Shown here piece by piece: positions 1 to 8,925 of a stretch of 64,000 nt of DNA. Position numbers and translations under genes: made by a program. The DNA lies in contig JBKPEA010000029.1 in the NCBI GenBank assembly GCA_046728175.1, positions 8,381 through 72,380 of the forward strand, in the 5' to 3' direction. Under the pieces are notes generated by a model. That model saw only the letters and a program-made list of their open reading frames with translations. It was not told the origin of the DNA and did not search any database. How positions within the stretch are numbered: the stretch's first letter is position 1; each line of letters starts with the position of its first letter. The DNA comes from JAFAHS01 sp046728175 (GTDB lineage Bacteria; Desulfobacterota; Binatia; Binatales; Binataceae).

Positions 1-2
1 GC

Positions 3-188
3 GCGATCATCTACTTCGTGGTGCTCGGGTACCCTTTCGTTGCGGCGGTCGGATACCCGTTTGCCGCGGCCGGATATTTTGTGGTTCCGGTGGTGGTGTG
101 CCTCGCCGGCGTGTTCGATATGTGGATCGATTTTCGACGGCTCAAGCCGCCCAGCCAGGAGGCTGGTAACTACGGCGACTTTCTTTAA
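3..188 (+). CDS. C-terminal end of DUF2232 (YybS-like) membrane protein, partial
   Basis: The open frame enters from the left edge and gives 61 residues before a TAA. It is strongly hydrophobic (two stretches rich in V, A, G, F, Y) and ends in a charged tail with the signature FDMWIDFRRL. That tail and its place 11 bases before rplI match the DUF2232/YybS membrane proteins that sit between rpsR and rplI in many Desulfobacterota and Firmicutes. The function of the family is not known. The assignment rests on synteny and the tail motif only, since the N-terminus lies outside the window. Confidence 0.6.
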   Translation, partial: AIIYFVVLGYPFVAAVGYPFAAAGYFVVPVVVCLAGVFDMWIDFRRLKPPSQEAGNYGDFL

Positions 189-199
189 GGGTCAGGCTC

Positions 200-649
200 A
201 TGAACGTGCAAGTGATTCTCAGCGAAGACGTGCGCAACCTGGGTCGAACCGGGGACGTGGTCAAGGTTCGCGCCGGCTTTGCGCGCAACTATCTGCTGCC
301 ACGCCACCTGGCGGTGGAAGCCAACCAGAAGAACATCCGCGAGTTCGAGCACAATAAGCGCGTCTCGATGCTCAAGCGGGAACGCCAGAAAAGCCATGCG
401 CTCACGCTCAAGGAAAAGGTCGAAGCACTCGCGCTGGTAATCAAGGCCCGCGCGGGTGAAGAAGGGAAATTGTTCGGCTCAGTCACCAACATCGATATCG
501 AACGCGCGTTGCGCGAAAAAGGATTCGACATCGAACGCCGAAAGATCCATCTGCCGGAGCCGCTCAAGCGACTTGGAGACTTCCAGGTTGCGATCCGGCT
601 CGAGGCAGAGGTCGAAGCAAGCTTGAAGGTCGAGGTCGCGGCCGAATAA
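200..649 (+). CDS. rplI: 50S ribosomal protein L9 (bL9)
   Basis: 149 residues, the usual bL9 length. The N-terminal RNA-binding domain starts MNVQVILSEDVRNLGRTGDV and carries the conserved GFARNYLLPR segment near residues 26-35. A long helix rich in K, R and E links it to the C-terminal domain, which has LFGSVTNIDI near residues 90-99. The ATG at 200 has an AAGGGTCAGG stretch upstream. The protein binds 23S rRNA at the base of the L1 stalk. It follows the DUF2232 gene directly, as in the common rpsF-rpsR-DUF2232-rplI order. Confidence 0.97.
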   Translation: MNVQVILSEDVRNLGRTGDVVKVRAGFARNYLLPRHLAVEANQKNIREFEHNKRVSMLKRERQKSHALTLKEKVEALALVIKARAGEEGKLFGSVTNIDIERALREKGFDIERRKIHLPEPLKRLGDFQVAIRLEAEVEASLKVEVAAE

Positions 650-662
650 GGATTTGCCGGAT

Positions 663-1301
663 ATGATCAAACTCTACGACTTCCTGTCCTGCCCCTATGG
701 CCAGAAGGTGCGCATCGTACTGGCTGAGAAGAGTCTCAACTATGACCTGGTGTCGGTCGATCTGACGCAAAACGAGCACCGCCGCCCCGACTTCCTGAGA
801 CTCAACCCATTCGGTCGCGTTCCGGTGCTGGTCGACGATGACACGGCAGTCTACGACTCGACGATGATCAACGAGTACCTCGAGGATGAATACCCGGAAC
901 CACCGGTGTTGCCGGCGGTGGGATCCAGTGCGCTGCGCTCGCGCGCGCGCATGTTCGAAGACTTTGCCGACACATCTTTTACGCCCCAGGTCGGGCAGTT
1001 AATCGTCGAAGTGTCCAAGCAGGAAGCCGAGCGCGATCAGAATCGCCTGCAGCGGCTCCATCAGGGGGTTGAACGGGTGCTCGATTACCTGAACAACGAG
1101 CTCAAGGGACAGCAGTTTCTGGCTGGTGAATTTTCGGTGGCCGACGTCGCCTTCGCGCCCCGCTTGCTGATTCTCGGCGACATCGGTATCGATGCCTCCG
1201 CCAATCGCGCCAATGTCGACGGGTGGATCAAGCGGATGCTGGAACGGCCGAGTGTCCAGAGCCTGCAGGGTGTCGCCGCCGATCCCAGCGCCCCCGGGTG
1301 A
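663..1301 (+). CDS. glutathione S-transferase family protein
   Basis: 212 residues. The N-terminal thioredoxin-like domain begins MIKLYDFLSCPYGQKVRIVL. It has the cis-proline segment RVPVLVDDD near residue 53 and the glutathione gamma-glutamyl-binding YDSTMINEYL (S/T-rich, near residue 66). An all-helical C-terminal domain follows, with the N-capping-like FSVADVAFAP near residue 160. This looks like a stringent-starvation-protein-A or zeta/beta-type GST, and the real substrate cannot be read. A TTG at 654 is in frame, but the ATG at 663 has an AAGGA ten bases upstream and starts exactly at the family's usual N-terminus, so it was chosen. The gene lies 13 bases after rplI. Confidence 0.9.
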   Translation: MIKLYDFLSCPYGQKVRIVLAEKSLNYDLVSVDLTQNEHRRPDFLRLNPFGRVPVLVDDDTAVYDSTMINEYLEDEYPEPPVLPAVGSSALRSRARMFEDFADTSFTPQVGQLIVEVSKQEAERDQNRLQRLHQGVERVLDYLNNELKGQQFLAGEFSVADVAFAPRLLILGDIGIDASANRANVDGWIKRMLERPSVQSLQGVAADPSAPG

Positions 1302-1354
1302 TGATCGCCCATCGGTGGAATTCGGTCAGCACCGCGGGTCGCCCGAGCAGCGAC

Positions 1355-1394
1355 AAAAAACGACGAGCCGCTCGATGGAACGAGTGGCTCGTCG
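1355..1394 (-). terminator. rho-independent terminator of the zinc-ribbon gene at 1457
   Basis: A 14-bp hairpin (arms 1361-1374 and 1381-1394, one mismatch, loop 1375-1380) is followed on the minus strand by six T (1360-1355). It lies 62 bases past the stop of the minus-strand gene at 1457-1753, and it also separates that gene from the converging GST gene. Confidence 0.85.
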
Positions 1395-1456
1395 TGCGTG
1401 ATGGAGAAGCGGATCTGATGACGTGGTGTGGAGTTTACTCGATTCTGGATCGATCC

Positions 1457-1753
1457 TTAAGAGCGCGAATCGCCAAAAAGGTCCTCGTCCTCCCGGGTAC
1501 TGGGACCGACACCGGTCAAGCGAAACAGGAGCTTCGCGGCGAAGAGCTTCTCGCCAATTCGGCCTTGAGGCTTGAGAAACCCGCCGTGCCGGCGGCATCT
1601 GGGACAGGCCATGGATCCACTCAAAAGTCGAGCATTTTCGGCGGTTATTCGCAGATCGAAAGTCACTCCGCATCCCGGGTTCTGACAGGTGGTCCGGTAA
1701 ACTATTCCGTGTCCGGTTGCCGCGCGAGATTCATGTTTTATAGCAGTTTGCAT
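1457..1753 (-). CDS. small zinc-ribbon protein, function unknown
   Basis: 98 residues. The centre holds a treble-clef-like zinc site: a CxxxxC pair (TTCQNPGCGVTF, residues about 23-28) and a CPRC pair near residue 50, followed by a basic RRHGG. The rest has no recognised domain, and the C-terminus is acidic (REDEDLFGD). The gene stands alone and is followed by a strong intrinsic terminator on the same strand, which supports it as a real transcript. I do not recognise the family. A nucleic-acid or protein-binding role is possible but is not shown. Confidence 0.6.
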   Translation of the reverse strand: MQTAIKHESRAATGHGIVYRTTCQNPGCGVTFDLRITAENARLLSGSMACPRCRRHGGFLKPQGRIGEKLFAAKLLFRLTGVGPSTREDEDLFGDSRS

Positions 1754-2129
1754 GTTTCCTCCTCCCTTCGTCAGCGGAGGTTTTAGTTCTTGTTGTTCTA
1801 GCCAGCTTAGACGTTAAGCTCAGGAAAATGTTTCACGCAATCGCCGTGCCTCCCGCATGCCAACCGGGCGGGGGCAGCAAAAAAGCCCTAAAATCAAGCA
1901 ATCCTTGCTTTCAACGAGTAAGATGTAACCAAAATTTCAACCAGAAGACCCTGTAGTTTGCGTCTTTTGAAGCACCCCGACACGAGAAGATGCCGTACCG
2001 AAGAGGCTAAGCAAGCTTAATTTCCCCACTGGTGGTCTCTAGGTTTGTGCTTTTGCTAGAAAGAGCCGGTCGTCTGCCCGCGAGGCCTGGCGTCATCAAG
2101 TCGCGGACAGCTAGCGCCCAGTGATGTAG
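1754..2129. other. intergenic region upstream of glgC and of the zinc-ribbon gene
   Basis: About 375 bases between two divergent genes. It is more AT-rich than its surroundings around 1790-1940 and probably holds promoters for both sides. A short hairpin, GGGC with GCCC around an A-rich loop, sits near 1871-1888. I could not identify a convincing -35/-10 pair, and I see no small ORF of quality here. Confidence 0.4.
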
Positions 2130-3368
2130 ATGAGAACGCTCGCATTGGTCATGGCAGGGGGGCAGGGCACGCGGTTACACCCTTTGACCCGGGACCGCGC
2201 CAAGCCCGCCGTCCCGTTCGGCGGGAAGTATCGAATCATCGATTTTGTACTCTCAAACCTCGTCAACTCCGGGATCTATGCGATCTACATCCTTGTCCAA
2301 TGGCGTTCCCAGTCGCTGATCGAGCATCTCAAGGACGGATGGCAGTTTGGCGGCATGTTGCCCGACCACTTCGTCATTCCCGTGCCTGCTCAGATGCGTC
2401 TGGGGGAGACCTGGTATCAGGGAACTGCCGACGCAATCTTTCAGAACCTCAACCTGATAAGTGACTTTCAGCCAGACCTCGTGGCGGTCTTCGGCGCGGA
2501 TCACATCTACCGGATGGATATCCAGCAGATGATCAACTTCCACGTCGACCGCAAGGCGGCGGTTTCGGTCGCGACTCTGCCGGTGCCGCTCGAAGAGGCA
2601 AGCCAGTTCGGCATACTCGAAGTCGATTCGGGACTGCGCGTGCTCGGGTTTCAGGAGAAGCCACAGCGCGCGCGGTCACCCCTTCCGGGGGCGCCCGGAA
2701 AATGCCTCGCGTCCATGGGCAACTATCTGTTCGACCCTGAGGTTTTGCGTCAGGCGCTTATCGACGACTCGACGAGCGGCGGCAGTCGGCACGACTTTGG
2801 GCACGACTTGATTCCATCACTGATCGACCGCGTGCCGATCTATGCCTACAATTTCATGACCAACCGGATTCGCCGCGATTCCGAGGTCAATCTGAGTTAC
2901 TGGCGCGATGTCGGAACGCTGGACGCCTATTTTGAGGCGAACATGGACCTGCGCGACGCGCGACCCCAGCTGAACCTGTACAATCCAAACTGGCCGCTGC
3001 GGACCGCTTACTATGATCAGCCGCCCGCCAAATTCGTCTTCGATGAAAACGGCCGCCGCGGACAGGCCTTGCACTCGGTGATCTCGGAGGGCTGCATCGT
3101 GTCGGGCGGCACGGTCCGCAACTCGGTGCTGGGCCGCTCGGTGTTCATACATTCGTACAGCCACATTGAAGATTCGGTGGTGATGGACTATGCGGAAATA
3201 GGACGCCATGCCCGAATCCGGCGCGCAATCATCGACAAGAATGTGTACGTGCCCGATGGCGAGGAGATTGGCTACGATCTTGAACGCGACCGGCAGCGCT
3301 TTTTTGTCACCGACTCGGGTCTGGTGGTGATTCCGAAAGGCCCCAAGCGCGAGCGCACTATGCTGTAG
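2130..3368 (+). CDS. glgC: glucose-1-phosphate adenylyltransferase (ADP-glucose pyrophosphorylase)
   Basis: 412 residues, normal for GlgC. Catalyses ATP + glucose-1-phosphate to ADP-glucose + pyrophosphate, the committing step of glycogen synthesis. The nucleotide-binding loop MAGGQGTRLHPLT with the following KPAVPFGGKYRIIDF is at residues 8-40. GADHIYRMD near residue 128 carries the catalytic aspartate, and FQEKP near 174 belongs to the sugar site. The C-terminal third has hexapeptide-like left-handed helix repeats (ISEGCIVSGGTVRNSVLG). ADP-glucose could also feed maltose-1-phosphate synthesis for the glgE operon at 43.9-51.6 kb. No glycogen synthase is present in the window. Confidence 0.96.
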   Translation: MRTLALVMAGGQGTRLHPLTRDRAKPAVPFGGKYRIIDFVLSNLVNSGIYAIYILVQWRSQSLIEHLKDGWQFGGMLPDHFVIPVPAQMRLGETWYQGTADAIFQNLNLISDFQPDLVAVFGADHIYRMDIQQMINFHVDRKAAVSVATLPVPLEEASQFGILEVDSGLRVLGFQEKPQRARSPLPGAPGKCLASMGNYLFDPEVLRQALIDDSTSGGSRHDFGHDLIPSLIDRVPIYAYNFMTNRIRRDSEVNLSYWRDVGTLDAYFEANMDLRDARPQLNLYNPNWPLRTAYYDQPPAKFVFDENGRRGQALHSVISEGCIVSGGTVRNSVLGRSVFIHSYSHIEDSVVMDYAEIGRHARIRRAIIDKNVYVPDGEEIGYDLERDRQRFFVTDSGLVVIPKGPKRERTML

Positions 3369-3378
3369 GCGAAACCAA

Positions 3379-4503
3379 TTGTCCGACGCCAGCCATTATC
3401 GAGACTCATATGCGCCGGGAGGTAAGGTTTCGCCCGACGAGGCGGTCAGTGATACGGGTACACCGGAGTTCCCGCGCAAGCGCACGGAGCGCCGCTCGCA
3501 GCCCCTCGAACTGGATGCCAAGAGCAGGCTGCTCTTCTGGATTTTTCGCGCGATCATCCACGCCCTGAGCCTGATCCCGGACTTTATTTTGTACCCGCTC
3601 GGCGTGGTCTTCGGGAACCTTGCCTATCGACTGGATCGCCGCCACGTGCGTATCGGCCTCAAGAACCTGGAGATCGCTTTCCCCCAAAAGAGCGAGCGTG
3701 AGCGGCGGCGCATTCTGCGCGAGTCCTACGCCAACCTCGGCCGCTCGGGTGCCGAGTACGTGCGGCTCGGGGGCTTCTTCTATCGGCGGCTCAAACGCCG
3801 GGTCGCCTACCAGGGGCTCGCGTACTTCGCCCGCGCGCTCCGAAGCACGCCGGGAACCGGCGCGCTGGTACTGACCGCGCATTTTGGAAACTTCGAACTG
3901 TTGCTCGCCGCGCACGCGCTGCACGGCTACCAGATAAGCCTGGTCCATCATACGCAGCGCTTTCTTGCCGGCGATGCGCTGATGACGTTCGTGCGCGAAC
4001 GCGCGGGGGTGGACATCATCCGCAAACACTCGGCGGCGCGCGCGGTACTGCGCGCCCTGAAGGACGGTGATCTGGTAGGAATTCCGTACGACCAAAACGC
4101 CAAACGCAGCGAGGCGGTGTTTGTTCCCTTTTTCGGAGAGCCGGCTGCGACCGCAGGGGCGGTTACGCGCTTGGCGATGATTTCGGGGGCGTCAGTGGTT
4201 CCGGTTTTCCTGGTACGCCAACCTGATCGACGTCACCATCGCATCGTAATTCGTGAGGCCATTTCACTTCAGCGCACTGGTGACACTGACGCCGACGTGC
4301 TGGAGAACTCGCGACGGTTCGTGAAAGCGGTCGAGGATGCCGTGCGAGCCCATCCCGAACAGTTTCTGTGGACCCACCGCCGCTATCGAACTCGGCCCCG
4401 CGACCTCCCACCGATCTATCATTGGGAAGTTAGAAAACGTTACTCAGGCCGCGCGCTCGCGTCGGGTGCCGGCCAGCGCTCGCAGCAAGAGCAGCACGGC
4501 TAG
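3379..4503 (+). CDS. lysophospholipid / lipid A acyltransferase family (LpxL/HtrB-like)
   Basis: 374 residues. After a polar N-terminal extension of about 45 residues comes a membrane-anchoring hydrophobic segment (LIPDFILYPLGVVFGNLAYR), then the acyltransferase core. TAHFGNFELLL near residue 170 is the H-x4-E type catalytic motif. IPYDQNAKR and FVPFFGEPA follow, and the end of the core holds FLWTHRRYRTRP, all typical of LpxL/LpxM. The usual role is transfer of an acyl chain to lipid A or a related lipid at the inner-membrane face. The start is a TTG ten bases after glgC, and no ATG fits better. The 3' end overlaps the convergent CPBP gene by 60 bases. Confidence 0.85.
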   Translation: MSDASHYRDSYAPGGKVSPDEAVSDTGTPEFPRKRTERRSQPLELDAKSRLLFWIFRAIIHALSLIPDFILYPLGVVFGNLAYRLDRRHVRIGLKNLEIAFPQKSERERRRILRESYANLGRSGAEYVRLGGFFYRRLKRRVAYQGLAYFARALRSTPGTGALVLTAHFGNFELLLAAHALHGYQISLVHHTQRFLAGDALMTFVRERAGVDIIRKHSAARAVLRALKDGDLVGIPYDQNAKRSEAVFVPFFGEPAATAGAVTRLAMISGASVVPVFLVRQPDRRHHRIVIREAISLQRTGDTDADVLENSRRFVKAVEDAVRAHPEQFLWTHRRYRTRPRDLPPIYHWEVRKRYSGRALASGAGQRSQQEQHG

Positions 4504-5319
4504 CGCCGCGACCCACGCCGCCGCACCGCTGATCAGTGGCTGCCTACCCCAGCCGGCGAGCCAACCCGGCAGCCCGCGGCGGGTGACCATCACCTTGGGC
4601 CACAGCTTTGCGCCAATCACGAACCCGGTGTGAAGTCCGACCGAAAACCAGACGGTACCGGTCAGAATAAAAGCCTCGGCCAGCACGACTCCGAGCAGGA
4701 ACAAGCCAACCAGGGTCGGCAGCGCCGAGAGCGGAGCACTCAGTTGGGAGAAACTGAGACCCAGAGTTCGCACGCCCGCGGTCAAATCCAGCGTGCTCAC
4801 GAAAAAGCGTGCGGGGGCGCGCACCAGGTGTGCAAGCGCGTAGATCGCTGAACTTACAATCAGCGCGCCGGTCGATCCGAAGTCACCTTCCATTCCCCCA
4901 AACAGAAATGCGCGGAAGAACCCTTCCTCGATGACCGCAATCACCACCGCCGAAAAAACATACCTGGGAAGCAACCTGGCCGCGTGGCCCGCGGGCGGGA
5001 AACCTCCCATCACGCTCGCGAGCACGAACAGCACGACCATGACTCCCACGGCCACCACGAGACCTCGCGCTGTGGAGGCAAAATTGGCGACCGGCCCCGC
5101 AAACCCGGTGCGCAGCAGCGCACCCAGGTTGAGGTGTTGTGCCCAGAGGATCAGCACGAGGCCGAGCGCGATCATCACGACCCGATCGAAAATGCGCGGA
5201 AATGGAAAATGGAAGCCGAGCCGGGCAACTGCGATGGCGACGAACGGAGAGAGCACGACGGCGGCGAGCAATCCGGCCAGAAACGCGACGACCACTTTGG
5301 CGGTAAACGACTTCGGCAT
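4444..5319 (-). CDS. CPBP-family intramembrane glutamic protease
   Basis: 291 residues with about eight hydrophobic segments. The CPBP (CAAX protease and bacteriocin processing) signature is clear: EEGFFRAFLFG near residue 137 (EExxxR), AHLV near 172 and SVGLHTGFVIG near 245, giving the conserved Glu pair, Arg and His residues of the active site. The substrate is unknown. Bacterial members are membrane proteases of broad or unknown role. The neighbouring SDR gene lies 13 bases upstream on the same strand, so the two are likely co-transcribed. The 3' end overlaps the acyltransferase gene on the other strand. Confidence 0.85.
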   Translation of the reverse strand: MPKSFTAKVVVAFLAGLLAAVVLSPFVAIAVARLGFHFPFPRIFDRVVMIALGLVLILWAQHLNLGALLRTGFAGPVANFASTARGLVVAVGVMVVLFVLASVMGGFPPAGHAARLLPRYVFSAVVIAVIEEGFFRAFLFGGMEGDFGSTGALIVSSAIYALAHLVRAPARFFVSTLDLTAGVRTLGLSFSQLSAPLSALPTLVGLFLLGVVLAEAFILTGTVWFSVGLHTGFVIGAKLWPKVMVTRRGLPGWLAGWGRQPLISGAAAWVAALAVLLLLRALAGTRRERAA

Positions 5320-5332
5320 GATCAGAAATGCT

Positions 5333-6064
5333 TCATCGTTTCATCGGGTCGGCCTGCGGCTCCAGGGATATCTCCACCGGGCACGCGTGCGCCGGCGCGT
5401 TGACGATCAGCATTACCGCCGCCGCAACGTCCTCGGCGCGCAGCATCGCACTGCGATTCAACCGTTTGTTGTCTGGAATCAATCCGGTGTCGACCAGCCC
5501 GGGTACGATCGCCGCTACTTTGATTCCGTGGTGACGGAGATCGGCGAAGGCGGCTCTGGTGAAGGCCAACAGACCTGCCTTGGCCGCCGCGTACACCGCT
5601 TCCCCCGGCGCCGTTAGGCGGCCGGCGTTGGAAGCGATGTTCACGATGGTGCCGGTTCCACGCTCGGCCATTTGGATGGCCGCCAGTCGCGCGAGCGCGA
5701 TCGGCGCGCGCAGGTTGAGGGCCAGGATTTGATCGAGGTCGTCTTCGCGCAGCTTCGGCAGGGGCGTGCGGGCGGGGGCCCATCCGGCGTTGTTGACCAG
5801 CACGTCGATCCGTCCATGGAGATCAAGGGCCGCTTCCAACAGGGCCGCCGGCGCCTCCGCCTGTGCGAGGTCGAGCAGTACGATCAGGGACCGCTCGGGC
5901 GGCAGTCCGGTCGCAGTGCGGGTTTGTTCGAGTTGCTCGCGGGTGCGCGCGGCCAGGCAGACTGAAAAACCGGCCTCCGCCAGGGCAATAGCGCACGCTC
6001 GTCCGATTCCGCGGCCGGCTCCGGTAACGATCGCGACTCGGTGGGAATTATCGCTGGTCATCAA
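5333..6064 (-). CDS. SDR-family NAD(P)-dependent oxidoreductase
   Basis: 243 residues, a classical short-chain dehydrogenase. The Rossmann loop TGAGRGIG lies near residue 15. NNAGWAP is near 91, the catalytic serine in VNIASNAG near 142, and YAAAKAG (YxxxK) near 157. VPGLVDTGLIP follows the active site. The substrate cannot be read from sequence; FabG-like 3-oxoacyl reductases and sugar or alcohol dehydrogenases share this form. It is the first gene of a likely two-gene unit with the CPBP protease. Confidence 0.9.
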   Translation of the reverse strand: MMTSDNSHRVAIVTGAGRGIGRACAIALAEAGFSVCLAARTREQLEQTRTATGLPPERSLIVLLDLAQAEAPAALLEAALDLHGRIDVLVNNAGWAPARTPLPKLREDDLDQILALNLRAPIALARLAAIQMAERGTGTIVNIASNAGRLTAPGEAVYAAAKAGLLAFTRAAFADLRHHGIKVAAIVPGLVDTGLIPDNKRLNRSAMLRAEDVAAAVMLIVNAPAHACPVEISLEPQADPMKR

Positions 6065-6190
6065 CCTTGCCGCGGAGTCCTTGCGCTTGCGAACCGCCCG
6101 CTACTCGCACAGACTGCTTAGCACAAGTTTCCTGCCCTGTCGGGAGCGCAAGGTGAACACCCGGGTCGTGCAATTGGCACTTGGGGGCTG

Positions 6191-7555
6191 ATGGTCGAGA
6201 TGAATCCGCAGGTCTTTCGCGAATACGATATTCGCGGTGTGGTTGAGGATGATTTCGATGATGAGTTCGTGTCCGACCTCGGGCGCGCCTATGCGACGGT
6301 CCTCCACCGGGCGGGAAAAAGAAACATAACCCTCGGCCGTGATTGCCGCCTGTCGTCGCCCGCGTTGCGTGCGCGCTTGCTCGACGGCCTCCTGGAATCG
6401 GGGATCAATGTCATCGATGTCGGAGTCGTGCCGACCCCGCTGCTCTATTTTTCGGTGCTGCATTGGCAGATGGATGGCGGCGTCATGATAACCGGCAGCC
6501 ACAATGCCGCCGAGTATAACGGTTTTAAGCTCGGTGTGGGTCCGACCACGATCTTTGGAGAGGAGATTCAGAACGTCCGGCGCCTCGTCGAAACGCGGGA
6601 TTTTCAGGCTGGTGGAACGCCGGGCAAGCTCACAGAGAAACCCATCGTGCCCGAATATGGGGAGTTCATTCTTTCGCAGTTCAAGCTGCGCAAGGGCATG
6701 AAGGTGGCGGTTGATGGAGGAAACGGATGCGGGGGCGCGATCGCGGTGCCGCTGATGAAACAACTTGGAGTGGAAGTCATCGAGTTGTTCATCGAGATGG
6801 ATGGCCGCTTCCCTAATCACCATCCCGACCCGACCGTCGAGGCCAACATGCGCCACCTGCAGGGGGCGGTTAAGCAGCACGGCGCGGAACTTGGAATTGC
6901 CTACGACGGCGACGCGGACCGGATTGGCGCGACCGACGAGAACGGCAGGATCGTGTGGGGCGATGAACTCATGGTTATTTTCTCCCGCGCGATTCTGAAG
7001 GAGCGCGCCGGCGCGGCGATTATCGGCGACGTAAAATGCTCACAGCGCATGTATGACGATATCGCGAAGCGGGGCGGCCGTCCGATCATGTGGAAAACCG
7101 GACACTCGCTGATAAAAAGCAAGCTCCGGGAAGAGCAGGCGGCGCTGGCCGGCGAGATGAGCGGGCACATGTTCTTTGCCGATCGCTATTTTGGTTTCGA
7201 CGACGCCATCTATGCGTCTTTCCGCCTGCTTGAAATCGTGAGCAACCAGCAGCTTGGCCTGGGCGCCTTGCTCGCGGACCTGCCGCGCAGCATTTTCACG
7301 CCCGAAATACGGCTCGACTGTGCGGACGATCGCAAATTTGAAGTCGTCCGGCGTGCGACCGAATTCTTCCGCAAAAATTACCCGGTCATCGATATCGACG
7401 GGGTGCGGGTCGGATTCGACGACGGATGGGGCCTGGTGCGGGCCTCCAACACCCAGCCCGCGCTGGTGATGCGATTCGAAGCCCAGAGCGCGAAGCGGCT
7501 TGAGGAGATCCGAGCACTGTTCGAGAAGAAGCTCAAAGAGCTGGGCGCGATCTAG
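6191..7555 (+). CDS. phosphomannomutase/phosphoglucomutase (alpha-D-phosphohexomutase)
   Basis: 454 residues. Four-domain phosphohexomutase: phosphoserine loop MITGSHNAAEYNGFK near residue 99, metal-binding DGDADRIG near 238, sugar-binding GEMSGHMFF near 320 and the C-terminal phosphate-binding RASNTQPALVMRFE near 418. Members of the AlgC/ManB type interconvert the 6- and 1-phosphates of mannose and glucose. The partner guanylyltransferase six bases downstream indicates a GDP-mannose supply for surface glycans. The ATG at 6191 leads directly into NPQVFREYDIRG, the usual N-terminus. Confidence 0.95.
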   Translation: MVEMNPQVFREYDIRGVVEDDFDDEFVSDLGRAYATVLHRAGKRNITLGRDCRLSSPALRARLLDGLLESGINVIDVGVVPTPLLYFSVLHWQMDGGVMITGSHNAAEYNGFKLGVGPTTIFGEEIQNVRRLVETRDFQAGGTPGKLTEKPIVPEYGEFILSQFKLRKGMKVAVDGGNGCGGAIAVPLMKQLGVEVIELFIEMDGRFPNHHPDPTVEANMRHLQGAVKQHGAELGIAYDGDADRIGATDENGRIVWGDELMVIFSRAILKERAGAAIIGDVKCSQRMYDDIAKRGGRPIMWKTGHSLIKSKLREEQAALAGEMSGHMFFADRYFGFDDAIYASFRLLEIVSNQQLGLGALLADLPRSIFTPEIRLDCADDRKFEVVRRATEFFRKNYPVIDIDGVRVGFDDGWGLVRASNTQPALVMRFEAQSAKRLEEIRALFEKKLKELGAI

Positions 7556-7561
7556 CCGACC

Positions 7562-8629
7562 ATGGCGTCGCAGCGGCGGACCGCCGGGTTTTCCGCACTG
7601 ATCATCGCGGGCGGCAGCGGGACCCGATTCTGGCCCGCCAGCCGCGCGGCGCGTCCCAAGCCCTTGTTCTCGGTGGACGGAAAGCGGACCCTGCTCGCGA
7701 ATACGGCGCTGCGCCTGCAACCGCTGGCCTCGCCGTCCCGCATCTTTGTGCTGGCCGCGGCTTCCCATGCAACCGCATTCCGCCGCGCGCTCAGAGGGCT
7801 GATTCCTCCAGGCAATCTGCTTATCGAACCTGCCGCGCGCGGAACCGCGGTCGCTATCGCGTACGGTGCCGCGGTCATCGAGCGCCGCATGGGGCCGGGG
7901 GTCATCGCGGCGCTCCCGGCGGACCACCTGATCGAGCCCGCCGCACAATTTCGGGCGACCCTCTCTGCGGCCGCCGCCCTGGCGGCGGGCAACCAATCGA
8001 TCGTCGTTATCGGCGTTCCGCCGAGCCATCCGGAACCGGGATTCGGTTACCTGAAGGTCGGCGAGGTGCACGGCCGCGGATTTGTCGTGGAGAGGTTCGT
8101 CGAGAAGCCCGCCCTCGCCAGCGCGCGCAGGATGGTTCGATCGGGAAGATATCTGTGGAACGCAGGGATGTTTGTGTTTTCGACGAATACGCTGGATGCC
8201 GAGTTGCGCCGAATAGTGCCGTCCCTGCAAAGCTCGGTGCGGCGGCTGGTCGGTATGCCCGCAAGAGGCGTAGCCCGCGCTTATCGCCGGCTGGCCTTCG
8301 ATTCTTTCGATCGCGAAGTGGTTGAAAAGAGCAAACGGGTTCTCGGCGTGCGAGCGCGATTTCAGTGGCACGATGTGGGATCGTGGGAAGGATTGCGTCA
8401 TGCGATCGGTGGCCAGGGAGGAAGGATTCTGCGCGGCAACATTATCGCGCTCGATTCGGATCGCGTGGTCGCTCACGCCGGAAAACGCTTGATGGTGCTG
8501 TTTGGTGCCCATGACATCGTGGCAATCGACACCGACGATGCCGTCCTGGTGGCGCATCGCTCCAGGTCGCAAGACCTGCGCCGCGTCAGCGAAGAGCTCT
8601 CCCGCCGCGGTTTGCACAAGTACCTGTAG
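7562..8629 (+). CDS. mannose-1-phosphate guanylyltransferase
   Basis: 355 residues, single-domain form without the fused phosphomannose isomerase. Nucleotide-binding IIAGGSGTRFWPASR at the N-terminus, with KPL following (pyrophosphorylase signature). LPADHLIEP near residue 118 carries the metal-binding Asp. FVEKP near 180, NAGMFVF near 203 and WHDVGSWEGL near 270 are characteristic of ManC-type enzymes. It makes GDP-mannose from GTP and mannose-1-phosphate, using the product of the mutase encoded six bases upstream. The two form an operon. Confidence 0.92.
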   Translation: MASQRRTAGFSALIIAGGSGTRFWPASRAARPKPLFSVDGKRTLLANTALRLQPLASPSRIFVLAAASHATAFRRALRGLIPPGNLLIEPAARGTAVAIAYGAAVIERRMGPGVIAALPADHLIEPAAQFRATLSAAAALAAGNQSIVVIGVPPSHPEPGFGYLKVGEVHGRGFVVERFVEKPALASARRMVRSGRYLWNAGMFVFSTNTLDAELRRIVPSLQSSVRRLVGMPARGVARAYRRLAFDSFDREVVEKSKRVLGVRARFQWHDVGSWEGLRHAIGGQGGRILRGNIIALDSDRVVAHAGKRLMVLFGAHDIVAIDTDDAVLVAHRSRSQDLRRVSEELSRRGLHKYL

Positions 8630-8925
8630 GACCGTGACACGCAATTGCGAGAGTCTTTCGGCTTCGACCTCGCGTTGAGCGCTTTCCGGCCACCGAGCGT
8701 TAGAGACTGGAGAAGGGTCTCATCGTTCCAACCTCCCGTGTCGTACCCGACCTGGGAGACCCTGCGGTTTCCGCACACTGCAGCCGCGGGCGACAAAGTG
8801 AGAATTGCGTCGGGCATCCCGCTACCGGGGCAGAAACCGGTCGCCGCGACGACCAGACCGGACCACGCACCGCTAGTAATGGGCTCCGCCCAGGGTCTCC
8901 GGGCGTCCGAATTCGGGTTGGGGGG
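8630..8925. other. intergenic stretch between convergent genes
   Basis: Nearly 300 bases between the guanylyltransferase and a minus-strand hypothetical gene. ORFs crossing it in several frames have no recognisable protein features. I see no terminator with a T-run, no repeat and no RNA motif that I would defend. Confidence 0.3.

Noticed and set aside
7040..8644. Long minus-strand ORF of 534 codons
   Set aside because: It is antisense to the mutase and guanylyltransferase, which have full domain motifs. High GC gives such open shadows.
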